DNA of 64,000 bases from Atherinomorus stipes (lineage: Eukaryota > Chordata > Actinopteri > Atheriniformes > Atherinidae): the NCBI GenBank assembly GCA_023101725.1, contig JALJCO010010517.1, forward strand, positions 310,001 to 374,000. The letters are read 5' to 3'. This document shows positions 53,896 to 64,000 of the stretch, in pieces. Under the pieces are notes generated by a model. It was not told the DNA's origin. It was given only the letters and a program-made list of their open reading frames with translations, and searched no databases. The position numbers and the translations under genes were made by a program. Position 1 is the first letter of the stretch. Each line of letters starts with the position of its first letter.

Positions 53896-54879
53896 GGCTC
53901 TTTTCAAATTTTCCAACCCAACACGCTGGGTCAAAGTGTTTGACCCAACCTTTGGTCAAACATACCCAACCTAACACAAAAAGTCCCTAACCCAGCAATT
54001 GGGTTAGCAAAATAACCCAGCAGTTTTTAGTGTGTAAGGACCGCCGCTAAAGTCTTAACGGTGGGGTTATATCTCATTATGTCGTTTGTTGCTAACGCTG
54101 CGTTCATGATGCCGGTTCAGAGAAGGAAGGACGGCGGTTATTGTGGCTTTGATTTTGATATCGGGGATTATTCTAACGAGGAGCTGCGCACCACTTCGGG
54201 AAAGAATGCATTCAGGTCTGTGTAATCCTTTGCGAGTCGATTTGGAGCGTGCAACGAACTGTGGACACGGACTGACTATTTAGAAAGATTAATATCTTGT
54301 TTCTATGGTCTGAATGACATTTTCTTCATCAGCAGAGAAATTTCTGCCTCTTTTTCCTTGAAGTGAAAGGGATCGTTTGCTTATCAATACTTTCTGTGTC
54401 CCGTGTGTTCTGTTACTGAGGGTTTGCTGTGCTGTGAGGCCGGATGAGCTGGGGGGGGGCGCAGGAGTGTGAAGAGAACGGGGAAGGACAGAGAGACTGG
54501 ATGATGAGAGAGTGTGTTGTGGCTAACAGCAGCTCTGTTCACGGTGGGAAAATAAAGTGAGAGTCGTTCCCCCGTGTCTTCCTCACAACAATAAGGAAGA
54601 TACAAACTTACAATATTACTTTTTCCAATACCAGAAGTAAACAAAATGGGGAATTGTGGGATACATTGGTGCTAACCAGTGGTGCTAACCCTATGGTTAA
54701 CTTTGACGGTGCTGTTAGCTGACGGCATGACTAACCATGCTTTGAACAACGCATATTTAACAGTCGGTTAGCTGACGGCAGGTTAAGGATTTAACGGACC
54801 GCTAGGGGTTAACCAGTGGTTAAAATAACCGAGAATTGAACAACCGGGCCCTGGTTGCTGTTTCTAAAGTCTAGAAAAA

Positions 54880-55170
54880 AAAACTTCTTCAAAAACTTAT
54901 TTTTTTAGACTTTAAAACGATATTTTCATATGCTGATATCATTCTGACATTTAAAAACGTGGTATCGATCTGTTTTACTTATGAAATCTCCCAATATTTC
55001 ATCGTTCTGTTACAAAATCTTGCAAGAATTCATGAAATATCGTGAGATTTTTTTAACAGAATGATGAAATCTCACGAGATTTTGTAAGTAAAATAGATCA
55101 ATACTGCGTTTTTAAATATCGATTTGATATCGGCATATGAAAATATCGCAATATTTCGGTGTATCAATAT
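54880..55170. mobile_element. Foldback relic with CGATATTTTCATATG arms
   Basis: CGATATTTTCATATGCTGATATC (left) and GATATCGGCATATGAAAATATCG (right) are inverted. Inner pairs are GTATCGATCTGTTTTACTTA against TAAGTAAAATAGATCAATAC and AAATCTC...TATTTCAT against its complement. About 290 bp, TAT-rich, no outer ends seen. Confidence 0.75.
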
Positions 55171-55174
55171 ATTT

Positions 55175-56845
55175 TCCGCCTCCTATTTTTCAAAGTGTCG
55201 GAAAACACATTTTGAAGAAAACTGTGGCAAGGTGAGAATGATTTTTTAACGGAAAGAGCGCATATAGCCATGCAGTGGCAGCCATGCACAATGCGGCACC
55301 GTGGATGCACTTGCTCTTCTTGAAGACCATGCTAATGGACTGATCTGACTGGAGACGGCGTTCCAAGATCACATGCACACCTTCCCGGGTTACAGACATT
55401 CTCTGTCAGAATACTTGCAGCTTTTTCAACTCCACGTTTACCTTCACTGGTCACAGACGCATATTTGGGAAGGTGGGAGGTTGGACTGGTGTTCAGGAGC
55501 TTTGACATGAAAACGAAGGCTTTGAATGAAAGAAGCAGATGGGTTATGGTCGACTCTAAACTCAGCATGGTCAATTAGTAGCATCATCCAGTCTGGCTAT
55601 TAATTCTGTGTCTGCGCGTAAATGTGTGTGTGTGTATGAGACTGCCATCTTCCCTCCTCTTCCCTCCACTGCCATTTCTGACTTCCCCTGTAGTCTTTTC
55701 TTCTCCGCCCTCGCCCCCGTCCCCCCTTCTCTGTCTGTCTTAGATGAAGACGTACAACAACGCTCCCCGGGGGTGCACCAGTGTTTTTGTGGGAGTGCAG
55801 TAAAGAATCTCGAGGTCAAATGTACACTGATATCCCTCGCCCATTTGTGCTCACACATGCACGCAAGTACACGTGCACGTGCACACAGGGCAACACTAGA
55901 GTTGGTTACATAAACCAGATGGCTGCGGCTGGCATGAAGTCGCTCACATCTAAGAGGCGTGTGTGTCTTTGTGCATGTTTTTCTGTGCAGGGGAGGTTGT
56001 TGTACCTACAGTATGCTCCAGGAAAAACCACCAGGGACTTTGTTTGTTGTCTTCCCCCCACAGGGGAAACTCTGTCAGCCTTACAAGCACACTGGTTCAC
56101 ACCACACACACAAACAGAAGTTGGAGTATTCTGTCTGATAAACAAGGGCTGTGTGTCTGAGTGTGTGTGGACTGAGTTTCCCCACTTTTTCCTTCAGCGT
56201 GTGTTTCAGAAAGTATGATGAGACCTGGAGAGCTTTAAAAAGCCCAGCACATATGACTGAATATTAAATTGACTGGCACCATTACACACATGCATGCACA
56301 CACACAAACACATACACATAACAGTTTAAAATGAGTTCTTACGTGTATCTGTGGAGCCTCTGTCCTCCAGCTCATTAAAAATGCATCAGTCCATGTTCAT
56401 TTCCATCCCAGGTCTTTACACCAGGCCTTCTTCATCCAATCCTCGTGTTCTTTGCTTGGAAAGTCCAGTTTATCTTCAAATCAAGCAGATTCTGTTCAAC
56501 CCAAACATGTCTGCAGGTCTCAGTTCGCTTCAGATGAAGCGGGTGAAGTAAATGGGCTACATGGTGTCCTGCAGTAACCAGTACATAAGCAAGTTGTTTT
56601 GTTTGTCCGTCTTCTCCTTCTGTTATTCTTGAAGTAGCGCCAGCTCAGCCAATCAGGGAAATGCATGTTTACAACACCTTCAAGGATCACAGTGGTAGTT
56701 AAACGTGGTACTTCTACTGATGAAGGGGATCCCAGCTGTACTGGTTTCAAGCTTCTGGATGTAGCTGTAACTGCTTCAGTTGACTAGCAGAGTTTCTCTC
56801 AGGGTGTGTCGTCTGCCAGGAGATGTCTAAAGCTGAGGCCGGATC
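55175..56845. other. Non-coding stretch with CA/TG-rich tracts
   Basis: Many TGTGTG/CACACA patches (55625, 55870, 56100, 56150, 56290) and G/C-mixed sequence. Frames up to 145 codons are not recognised as genes. Confidence 0.4.
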
Positions 56846-56850
56846 CACAG

Positions 56851-58365
56851 TAGGGATGTAGAGATTCAGCGATCTGAATTTGTATTCCGACACAGATGTG
56901 TGAGATTCGACTGCACCGGCAGCTTCAGTCTGCATCCGATACAACTGGCGGCTAAATGGGCAACGTATCTTTCTTGGTGTGTCTGAATCGGTAAAAACCC
57001 ATAGTTACACCGATTATGTTTTGTCTTTGTCACACATATTTCCGAGGCATCTTAAACGTACCATCAACATCTTTTAACGTTGGTTTTTAAAACATCACAG
57101 CCGGGTGGTGCAGCTGCAGAAAGTAAACAGCAAACACGGAGGGAGGAGACAGCAGGTGGAGAGGACATTTGTGTATCTGAGGACACACAAGTCAAGAGTT
57201 TGGTGATAGTTGGAAGATGGAAAACTTGACAACAAATCTGTGGTTTGAAAACATCAGCAGAATGACGAACATAGCAAGGCGGGCGGCATGGCGTGGATGC
57301 CCATATCTTCTTTAGATGATTCTACTGATGAACATAAATATGGTGAGAATATTATTAAAACTGAGACTTCCTGACAGCATCTCTGTCAGCTGATAACCAT
57401 CTGATAACCAAATAAAAGTGATCAAACTAATGGAGCAACTGTTGCCCCAGAAGAACCTCGACGTGAGAACGAACAACCCGGTGCAGCTCATTTAGTCCAA
57501 TCACTACAGGAGGGCTGGAATATACTTGCTTGCACGTGAGGAGCACGCGGTGGCCGAAACGCTGGGTACAGGAGGATTACGGAGCATGTAGACCAGAGCT
57601 TCTCAATCCAGGTCCTCAAGGACCCCTGCCCTGCTGGTTTTCAAGATATTCCTACTTCAACACACCTGACTCGCGTCAGGTGTGTTGGCATTTTGTTAGC
57701 ATCTTGCAAAGAACTTGATGAGCAATTGAGTTGATCTGAATCAGGTGTGGTGGAGTTGGAAACCTGGAATACATGCAGGGCAGGGTCTCTGAGGACCACG
57801 ATTGAGAAACCCTGATGTAGACTGAAAGGTCACAGCGTATTTCCTCTGCATTTCTGCAGCACAAGCGTTTTTCACCGTGTCTCCATACCTCCGACATGTT
57901 TGCTTACACTCCCTTGCAACCAACTTCGCCATCCTTTACGTGTGATGTATTCTGGATTCTAAAAACTTGATTGTCCAGCACATAGTGACAGAGCTCAGGA
58001 CAAAAATGCCACAAAGACGTAAAACACATACTAGTGAGACGTCTAATTCTGCTTTGTTTGTTTGTTTGTTTAATCTGTGTAAATCAAAGTTTTACAGGAG
58101 CAGATTCAAAATTACAATGATGTCATTGATCGGATCGGTGAATGAAGAGTTAAGGGTCGATCAGAAAATTTGAAAAAAATGTGAAATATCAGCCGATCAG
58201 ATCAAGCCAATCCGATCGGTGGAAAGTCTAGCATTGTATAAAGTCAAATCGTTGTCACGCTTCGTATCAGCAGGAGGCTTCACTGTATCATGAAAGTATG
58301 GTATCACCGGAGGGGTATCGAGATGCGTATGGAATCGGCCTCCTTGGTGGGGATTCACATCCCTA
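56851..58365. mobile_element. hAT element, 1.5 kb, perfect 8-bp duplication
   Basis: ATCCACAG at 56843-56850 and 58366-58373. The ends are TAGGGATGTAGAGATTC and (reverse complement) TAGGGATGTGAATCCCC. The interior includes a nested foldback (57594-57817) and GATCGG/CCGATC-rich ends. No transposase frame was recognised. Confidence 0.92.
57594..57817. mobile_element. Foldback MITE (CAACACACCTGA arms) nested in the hAT
   Basis: The arms GAGCTTCTCAATCCAGGTCC ... CACACCTGACTCG and CGAGTCAGG-like ... GGACCACGATTGAGAAACC are inverted, with the word CAGGTGTG(T/G)TGG. This is a very common teleost palindromic repeat of about 220 bp, with CTGCCCTGC/GCAGGGCAGG on each side. Confidence 0.85.
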
Positions 58366-58649
58366 ATCCACAGACCATGTCTCACATTATTTGTAGATAA
58401 TGTAGATTCGGTCATATTTATTCTGAAGTAAAATAGTTTCTTCTCACCAAACAATGTCAACAGTTCTCTGCAACATGGAACAGAATTTGACTGCTTGGAT
58501 GTGTTGGATAAAAAATGGTGGATCATGAAGACATAGTGTGCAAAAATGTCTGTGTGGTGCTCTAACTTACTACCGGACCAAACATTCCTTTATGCATGCA
58601 TGGGTCAGGCATGGAAAAAATATCCTGAAACCGGTTGAATCTAAAACAG

Positions 58650-59025
58650 TGTTCCACCTCTGTCATAAGCTGTTTTCATACTTGCATTGCGGAACATGAG
58701 TCCATCTGCTCTTTAACTGGACTCGTCTTTTCAAACATGCCGCTTCCTTGCAGACTTATTGTGTTCTGGCGCTTTCAGACATCAGGAAACGTTGCAGAAA
58801 AGCTAGCACAGCCACGGTCTCTCTTCAACTCTGTCCGGAGCATTTTCTTGTGCGTTCAGCCAAAACGACATGCCACAACATTTCTGTTCTTATGACACGG
58901 AGACCAGCCGGTACATGTCAGCTACATCTCCGAAGTAAAAGACCGGAACGCATGTCTGAATGCAGACGATATAAAGGACAAAGTCCACATGATTACCGCT
59001 TTCTAGCGCAGGACTGGGAGGGGCT
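58650..59025 (+). mobile_element. CTTTCAGACTTGCAT repeat family, copy 2
   Basis: Direct repeat of 61225-61600. Shared words include GGACTCGTCTTTTCAAACATG, CTTTCAGACATCAG, AACTCTGTC, TTTTCTTGTGCGTTCAGCC, CATCTCCGA and GAACGCATGTCTGAATGCAGACG. About 85 percent similar by eye. Frames of 86 and 167 codons across it are not conserved between copies. Confidence 0.85.
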
Positions 59026-59029
59026 AACA

Positions 59030-60430
59030 CAGAATAAGCTCAGTTCATCAAGTTTTACAGGAATATTCTCAACCTCCAAAAGTCAATGTCCTGTAGAAAT
59101 AAGTTTTCAGTTTCTGTGGTTTTGCATTTCAGTAAAAACCTACCTGAACATCAAACTTTGTAACAACCTCTTAAAAAGCAAACCAAGGAGCCGAGGTAGC
59201 AAAAGTACGAGTCACATTTTAGAGTATGAACCATTGAAGTACAGTTGTTAGCAGTGAACCTGGGATGATCATGCCGCTCATCCAGTTCTTAATCCTGGCT
59301 CCTTGGACTGGCATATGACGGCCAGTAACGTTCTTTGTGGCTCCTGGGGGCTAGCAGCCTATTTAGGTGGATTTCTACTGTCTGCTCACTCGGCAGCTCC
59401 TGACCTGGCAGCTAACAGCTAGCATCTGGTTTTTGGATGAGGAAGTGGGTGCTGACCACAGCTACCCCACAGATGGCCTCTTCTTATGGCTTCTGCAACC
59501 TTTTATTTCATTCACAACACTAAACAGGCACACAGTCGCACCGTACGACGGTCAGGAGTTTTTGCTTGTGGTTTACAAATATCTGTTTTTAAAACAGTCA
59601 GGGTGGATATCATGCACACTCTAACTGCTGCAACGCCTGGAAGATTTGACCATGCAAGGAAAACTGGGGATGATAACATGATAGTGGCCAGGTTTCTGCA
59701 AAGACTCTCACAAGGATTTAAAATGACTGGACACATCAAGTTGCTTCTGCTTTAATACCATGCACACCTCTACTTTTAAGCTTTGGGTGATGCTGAAGAT
59801 GAAATGACATTGTTTTAAACCTGGAGATGAGCTGGAAACCTAGATAACTATACCATGGAGCCTTTATATGACAGGAGTATACAGTATCCCCATAAAACCT
59901 TCAGGAGTTCAAATTTAGAGGATGTAATGTGTGTAATGATCTGAACAAACAGTGTAAAGGTTGCATGGATTGAAAGACATATAGACTGACTTCATCACTG
60001 CTTGAGAAAAATCTCATCTGCATCATGTTGTCTTATTTCAGGTAAAGTTTATGTATGTAAAACTGCTTATATACACATACCTGATAGTGTTACTGAAACA
60101 AACAGTAGTTCCAGGCATGTGTGTGTGGGCAGGTGTAACCATGTATGTCAAAGATATTCCATCTGAGCCCACTGTTCGTACACACACACACACACACCCA
60201 CACACATGCTCATAAAAACCAGCAAAGAAGGATGTCAGGGTGTCGTAGTGAGTGACAGCAGTGAGTGTGTCATCCATCCTGACAGGCTGAGCTTGCATCA
60301 CTGCAGCAATGTGAAAATTTGCACACATAACGACAAACCAAACATGCAGTCGTACTGCAGAGTTCATTTTTAAACCTGCAGCAGCTTAAAAAAGAACTAA
60401 GAATCAAGAATTCTTCATTGTCCAATGGAC
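59030..60430. other. Non-coding stretch
   Basis: A (CA) tract lies at 60180-60208. No gene was recognised. The 85-109-codon frames lack domains. Confidence 0.4.
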
Positions 60431-60444
60431 TGGGTCGCAGACCA

Positions 60445-60545
60445 CGCTAGCCAGAAGCTCTGCTTGTGCACGTTTGCACACACTCCTGCTGGACATTTAC
60501 ATTTCCCCCTGGAGGGATGATGAAAGTCTCCCTCTTTCTTTCTTA
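60445..60545 (+). mobile_element. Retroposon-tail-like fragment (ATTTCCCCCTGGAGGG)
   Basis: ACATTTACATTTCCCCCTGG then AGGGATGATGAAAGTC and CTTTC repeats resembles the stem-plus-AAAGT tail at 30250-30280. Confidence 0.35.
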
Positions 60546-60549
60546 GATA

Positions 60550-61215
60550 ACTCAGCATCCAAGATGGTTTAAAGTTAAAGTTTACTCCAAATTATCCTCA
60601 AAATTATTCATAACCTCCAATTAGAGAAAAGGCTAAATTCACAACAGTAATTCACATAACAAGAAACTAAAGAGACTAATAATAAATAAAAAATTACAAA
60701 ATTATAATTTAGTGAAATAAAATATATTTTTGAATTATGATTGGAAATAATGATTTAAAAAGCAAACAAACAAGCAAACAAAACTCTCCCAGACATATTA
60801 GAGCATCTTTCCCATGAACATGGACCAACATACCTGTCAACAGGTGCAGACATCTGATTGGACGTTGCAGAAAACACCTGATTGCAGTGATTGCCTCAAA
60901 GTCTTGCTCAACAACATTTTAGCTTCGGATCCCCATCATGATTGTTTACTTGTTTTATTTTTTGTGTTTTACTATTTCTGTTGAACCAAAATTCAAAATC
61001 AATGTCACGATTTTCATCGAATCTTTTATTATAACTTTAGCCAATTTCAACTTATTTCACTGACAGATGACTTTTTTAGTCCTTTAATTGGAAGGTATGA
61101 ATAATTTTAAGGACAACTGTACATAAATTATCAACAGTAGAATTAATATGTATGTTTGTAGGTCCTTTAGATCCAGCTCCGGGGCTACGGATGGGACATC
61201 CTATCCACGAACTAG
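60550..61215. other. AT-rich non-coding stretch
   Basis: No gene or repeat was recognised. Confidence 0.45.
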
Positions 61216-61224
61216 CACGTCTGA

Positions 61225-61600
61225 AAGCCTAAAGCGGCTTTCAGACCTGCATTGCGAATCATGAGCAGTAAACTCCGTCCGCTCTTTAACCGGACTCGTC
61301 TTTTCAAACATGTCGCTTCCTTGGAGACTTACTGTGTCGCAGTGCTTTCAGACATCAGTAAATGTTGTGGAAAAGTCATCACAGCCACGCTCTCCGTTCA
61401 ACTCTGTCTGGAACATTTTCTTGTGCGTTCAGCCGAAACAACATGCCGCAACATTTCTGGAGACCAGCCAGAACATGTCTGCTACATCTCCGAGGTAAAA
61501 GCCGGGAACGCATGTCTGAATGCAGACGGTATAAAGGACAGAGTCTGCACTAGTCCCGCTTTCCAGCACAGGTCTGGAAGGGGCTTAATTCAGTTTTTCC
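61225..61600 (+). mobile_element. CTTTCAGACTTGCAT repeat family, copy 3
   Basis: Best-preserved copy of the family (others at 58650-59025 and 30720-30900). Starts AAGCGGCTTTCAGACCTGC. TATAAAGGACAGAGTC lies near its end. No matched terminal inverted repeat was seen, so the class is uncertain. Confidence 0.85.
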
Positions 61601-61604
61601 GCTA

Positions 61605-62930
61605 CCATTATGTTGGCAGAGTGACCCCTCCATCCCTACGAGACCCACCGCCCCACCTCAGTGAAGTCTTTGAGGATGAATGAAGCACATATGCAGATAG
61701 GTGCAGTAAATGGCCTTAAATTTCACTCACGTTCGTGTAACTGTTTAAAACAAGGAATGGTTCTACGTGTTGGTGAAGTTCAGAGAAGAATTCAGCAGTA
61801 AGATCTAGAAGTATATGTCCATTCACCACATCAGTATCGTCTTTTTTATTTACCGTCATATTTTTCACATTATGTTCCACTTTCAGTCATCAAACATCTG
61901 TACAGAGCCAGGCTGCTGCCTCCCGGTTCCTCTGCCCTGCAGGTGGAGTTTTCATAGCTGGGAGGATAACTCCGAGCAGGCTCCAAGCTCATTTCTCCTC
62001 CCGGTCGCTTCGCTCCTCCACAGATTCACCTCACCAACTCATCCCTGTCATTTAGGGAGCTCTAATGTGTTAAACACGAACAACAACGACAGGATGTTTT
62101 GCCATTTTCTGCTTCCCTACTGTTTCGCACCTCGCTATAGTGGCTAAATTGGACCAAACCAAATGCAGGATTGTCTGTCTTAGGCCAGATGTGATATTTG
62201 TTTTCACACTGCAGCTTCAGGTAGTTTGGGTGGGGGTGGGGGTGGGGAGGGAAAGCAGATAAATAAATGGAAGATCCAAATGGCTCCCTCATTGGGTTTG
62301 AGACTGATTTTGATTTGCTGATGGAGGCCAGTTAATCATTTGATCCTGTTAGAAGAAGTGAAGTGTCGGTGTGCTTGTATGTGATTGTGCCAGGAGAGTT
62401 AACAACCGCTGTAAATAGGCCGGGGCTCGCCGTCTTGATTTGTGTGCAAGTCCTGCTGTGTGTATGTGTGCGTTTGTGAGTGTGTGAATCCTCTCGCTGG
62501 CTGTTTTTTCCATATAAAAGCAATTTGCCCCATGCTCAGGCTTGGCAATGAGCAGATGCTACCATTGTAAATGATGATTCGAGGGCCGTAATAAAGAGTT
62601 GATAAACACAGAATTACTGCTGGGCTGTGGGCATGCAGAGGGGAGGAGGGGGAGGGAGGGAGGAGGGGTGTCACACACAGAAACGCATCTCTCAGCCTAT
62701 GTTTGGCTGCTATGTGCAAACTGAAACACGACTGAGCTCATTCTTTATGTTTATGATGAGTTAGAAACCTTCATACATGTGAGGTTTGAACATCAGTAGA
62801 AAAATCCATCTGCTGTAACACTCGAGCTGTCAGTCTGACAAACGTCCCTTCAGCTGTACATCACCTCGTTTAGGAAAAGCCAAGTGAAACAAACAGGTTA
62901 GTGTCTGAAATCAGCAGAGTGGCTGCAAAT
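61605..62930. other. Unique non-coding stretch, possible conserved element
   Basis: Repeat-poor. 62265-62350 and 62515-62635 (ATTTGCTGATGGAGGCCAG, GTAAATGATGATTCGAGGG, AATTACTGCTGGGC) resemble conserved non-coding DNA but are untested. G-rich purine tracts lie at 62228-62250 and 62639-62670. Confidence 0.35.
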
Positions 62931-62931
62931 A

Positions 62932-63066
<135 letters not shown>

Positions 63067-63429
63067 TAGGGGTGCAATGATACAAAAAATCCATGGTTCG
63101 GTTCGATAATTAAGTGTCATGGTTCGATACTTTTTCGATTCAAACAAAAAATTTTCATACTTTTTTTTTAGCCCAATGTGCTTTTGTCCACAACAGCTGA
63201 CCATCAGGGTCATAATTAACATGAAAACCAAAGTAGTTCCAAACACCAGATCTGAGTGTAATCACACGTAGGTCCACTGAATTTTCAAATCAGAGTTCAT
63301 CGTCAGAAGACAAGTTGATAAAAAAAAAAATTCTGTATTGTTCGATATTCCATACATGGTGGTCAGGTCGGTTCGGTACACACCTGTATTAAACGGTTTG
63401 ATACGAATACATAAATTGTTGCACCCCTA
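63067..63429. mobile_element. hAT MITE (TAGGGGTGCAA) between TA arrays
   Basis: The ends TAGGGGTGCAATGATAC and (reverse complement) TAGGGGTGCAACAATTT match at the first 12 bases. GGTTCGGTTCGAT and CGGTTCGGTACAC words are typical of this hAT group. 363 bp, flanked on both sides by TATATA DNA. Confidence 0.88.
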
Positions 63430-63460
63430 ACATATATATATGTATATGTATTTATGCATG

Positions 63461-63518
<58 letters not shown>
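63430..63518. repeat. (TA)n microsatellite, second half
   Basis: TATA with GTATATGTATTTATGC interruptions and then a perfect TA run (about 63468-63518). Confidence 0.95.
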
Positions 63519-63522
<4 letters not shown>

Positions 63523-63639
63523 CTCAATAGCTGCACGCATAGTACAGCTATTGACATGAAATTTTACGCCAGATGTCGACCACAACCCAAGTAATGCACA
63601 CATACAAAGAAATCTTAACATTTACGTCCATAAATAAAG

Positions 63640-64000
63640 TTATGTGAGGATTGGACCCCTTTTACCTTCAGAACTGCCTTGATCCTTGGTGGCGTAGATA
63701 CTTCAAGGTCCTGGAAACATTCCTCAGAGATTTTGCTCCATATTGACATGACAGCATCACAGTTGCTGCAGATTTGTCGGCTGCACATCCATGATGAGAA
63801 GCTCCCGTTCCACCACATCCCAAAGGTGCTCTGTTGGATTGAGATCTGGTGACTGTGGAGGTCATTTGAGTACAATGAACTCATTGTCATGTTCAAAGAA
63901 CCAGTGTGAGATGATTCCGGCTTTATGTCATGGCGCGTTATCCTGCTGGAAGCAGCATCAGAGGATGCTACACTGTGGTCATAAAGGGATGGACATGGTC
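63640..64000 (-). pseudogene. Tc1-like transposase C-terminal part, runs off the window
   Basis: The minus strand encodes the C-terminal half of a Tc1-like transposase distinct from the one at 20425-21243. From the window edge inward are QQDNAP (second catalytic Asp), SHWFFEHDNEFIVLK then a TGA, PPQSPDLNPTEHLWDVVERE (catalytic Glu in NPTE), MDVQPTNLQQL, and then a two-base loss that shifts register. It ends SIWSKISEECFQDLEV ... RIKAVLKVKG. At least one stop and one frameshift make it a pseudogene. The N-terminal half lies beyond position 64000. The fragment at 17640-17705 belongs to the same lineage. Confidence 0.88.

Larger units (their letters stand above)
47921..54034 (-). mobile_element. 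6.1-kb TIR transposon (CACACTAAAAACTGCTGGGT) with its own spliced gene
   Basis: The ends CACACTAAAAACTGCTGGGT are identical on both sides and continue into GGGTTA/TAACCC-rich subterminal repeats (47930-48280 and 53920-54034). TA flanks both ends (47919-47920 and 54035-54036). CAC...GTG termini suggest the CACTA/Mirage/Chapaev group, but the 2-bp duplication leaves it open. Near the left end a 91-bp tandem duplication (48091-48274) is present. The interior hosts several later insertions. On the minus strand it has the pieces of a multi-exon gene running from the right end to a poly(A) signal near the left end. Confidence 0.8.
47770..54853. mobile_element. Outer CAGGGCCC MITE-like element, split by a 6.1-kb insertion
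   Basis: The left end CAGGGCCCAGTTGTTCAAAA and the reverse complement of the right end (CAGGGCCCGGTTGTTCAATT) match at 17 of 20. Subterminal GGTTATTTT and TTAACCAG/CTGGTTAA words are inverted. Excluding the inner element (47921-54034) it is about 970 bp. The right part has an ATG frame (54109-54225) beginning MMPVQRRKDGGYCGFDFDIG. It reaches a possible donor (CAG followed by GTCTGT) near 54212 and may be an exon remnant. The superfamily is unresolved. Confidence 0.75.

Noticed and set aside
55781..56218. 145-codon frame
   Set aside because: CA/TG-rich sequence, no domain and no splice structure that I could support.
58748..59251. 167-codon frame
   Set aside because: The homologous repeat copy at 61225-61600 does not keep this frame.

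Overview
The window looks like ordinary non-coding DNA (intergenic or intronic) from a ray-finned fish, probably a spiny-rayed (percomorph) teleost. The evidence is the mix of repeats. There are Tc1-like transposase remnants of several lineages, many hAT ends starting TAGGG or CAGTG, TTAA-flanked foldback MITEs, Harbinger/PIF-type elements, a tRNA-derived SINE, non-LTR 3' tails, and long TA, CA and TATC arrays. I recognise no host protein-coding exon, no rRNA and no functional tRNA. Nearly all long open frames are by-products of repeats.

Layout. 1-9 kb: a short MITE, a dead Tc1-like transposase with its second catalytic Asp changed to Asn, a hAT end, a Harbinger-like piece with a SANT/Myb-like frame, and a TTAA MITE. 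9-13 kb: a non-LTR tail, a TA array, and a TTAA MITE split by a 1.1-kb foldback whose arms carry tRNA-like sequences. 13.7-15.4 kb: unique sequence. 15.4-19.1 kb: a TTAA MITE carrying an exon-like frame, a 1.45-kb hAT-like element, another MITE family, and two minisatellites (33-bp and 34-bp units). 20-22.8 kb: a Tc1-like element (minus strand) and a 1.25-kb hAT element in TA repeats. 23.6-24.3 kb: a MITE filled with a degenerate TTCGTCGC-rich tandem array. 25.8-30.4 kb: a TTAA MITE, a Harbinger element with TTA duplications, a piggyBac element with TTAA duplications, and a retroelement-like unit with a decayed membrane-protein-like frame and about 40 TATC repeats. 33-42.9 kb: a SINE, a large TTAA foldback and more TTAA families. 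44.5-46 kb: a hAT element with a perfect 8-bp duplication.

47.5-54.9 kb is the most complex part. A 6.1-kb terminal-inverted-repeat transposon (47921-54034) sits inside an older MITE-like element. It hosts two hAT elements (each with its own non-LTR tail insertion), a CpG-rich MITE and a pogo-like transposase remnant. On its minus strand it appears to carry its own spliced gene, with an ATG first exon, internal exons with good splice sites, a short cysteine-rich last frame and an AATAAA signal. The right side holds a 1.5-kb hAT with a perfect 8-bp duplication, a repeat family present in three copies, and another Tc1-like transposase running off the window end.

The recurrent theme is TTAA targeting: at least seven element families flanked by or starting at TTAA lie in this 64 kb. 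Several pairs of copies give natural filled-versus-empty comparisons that date insertions relative to each other.
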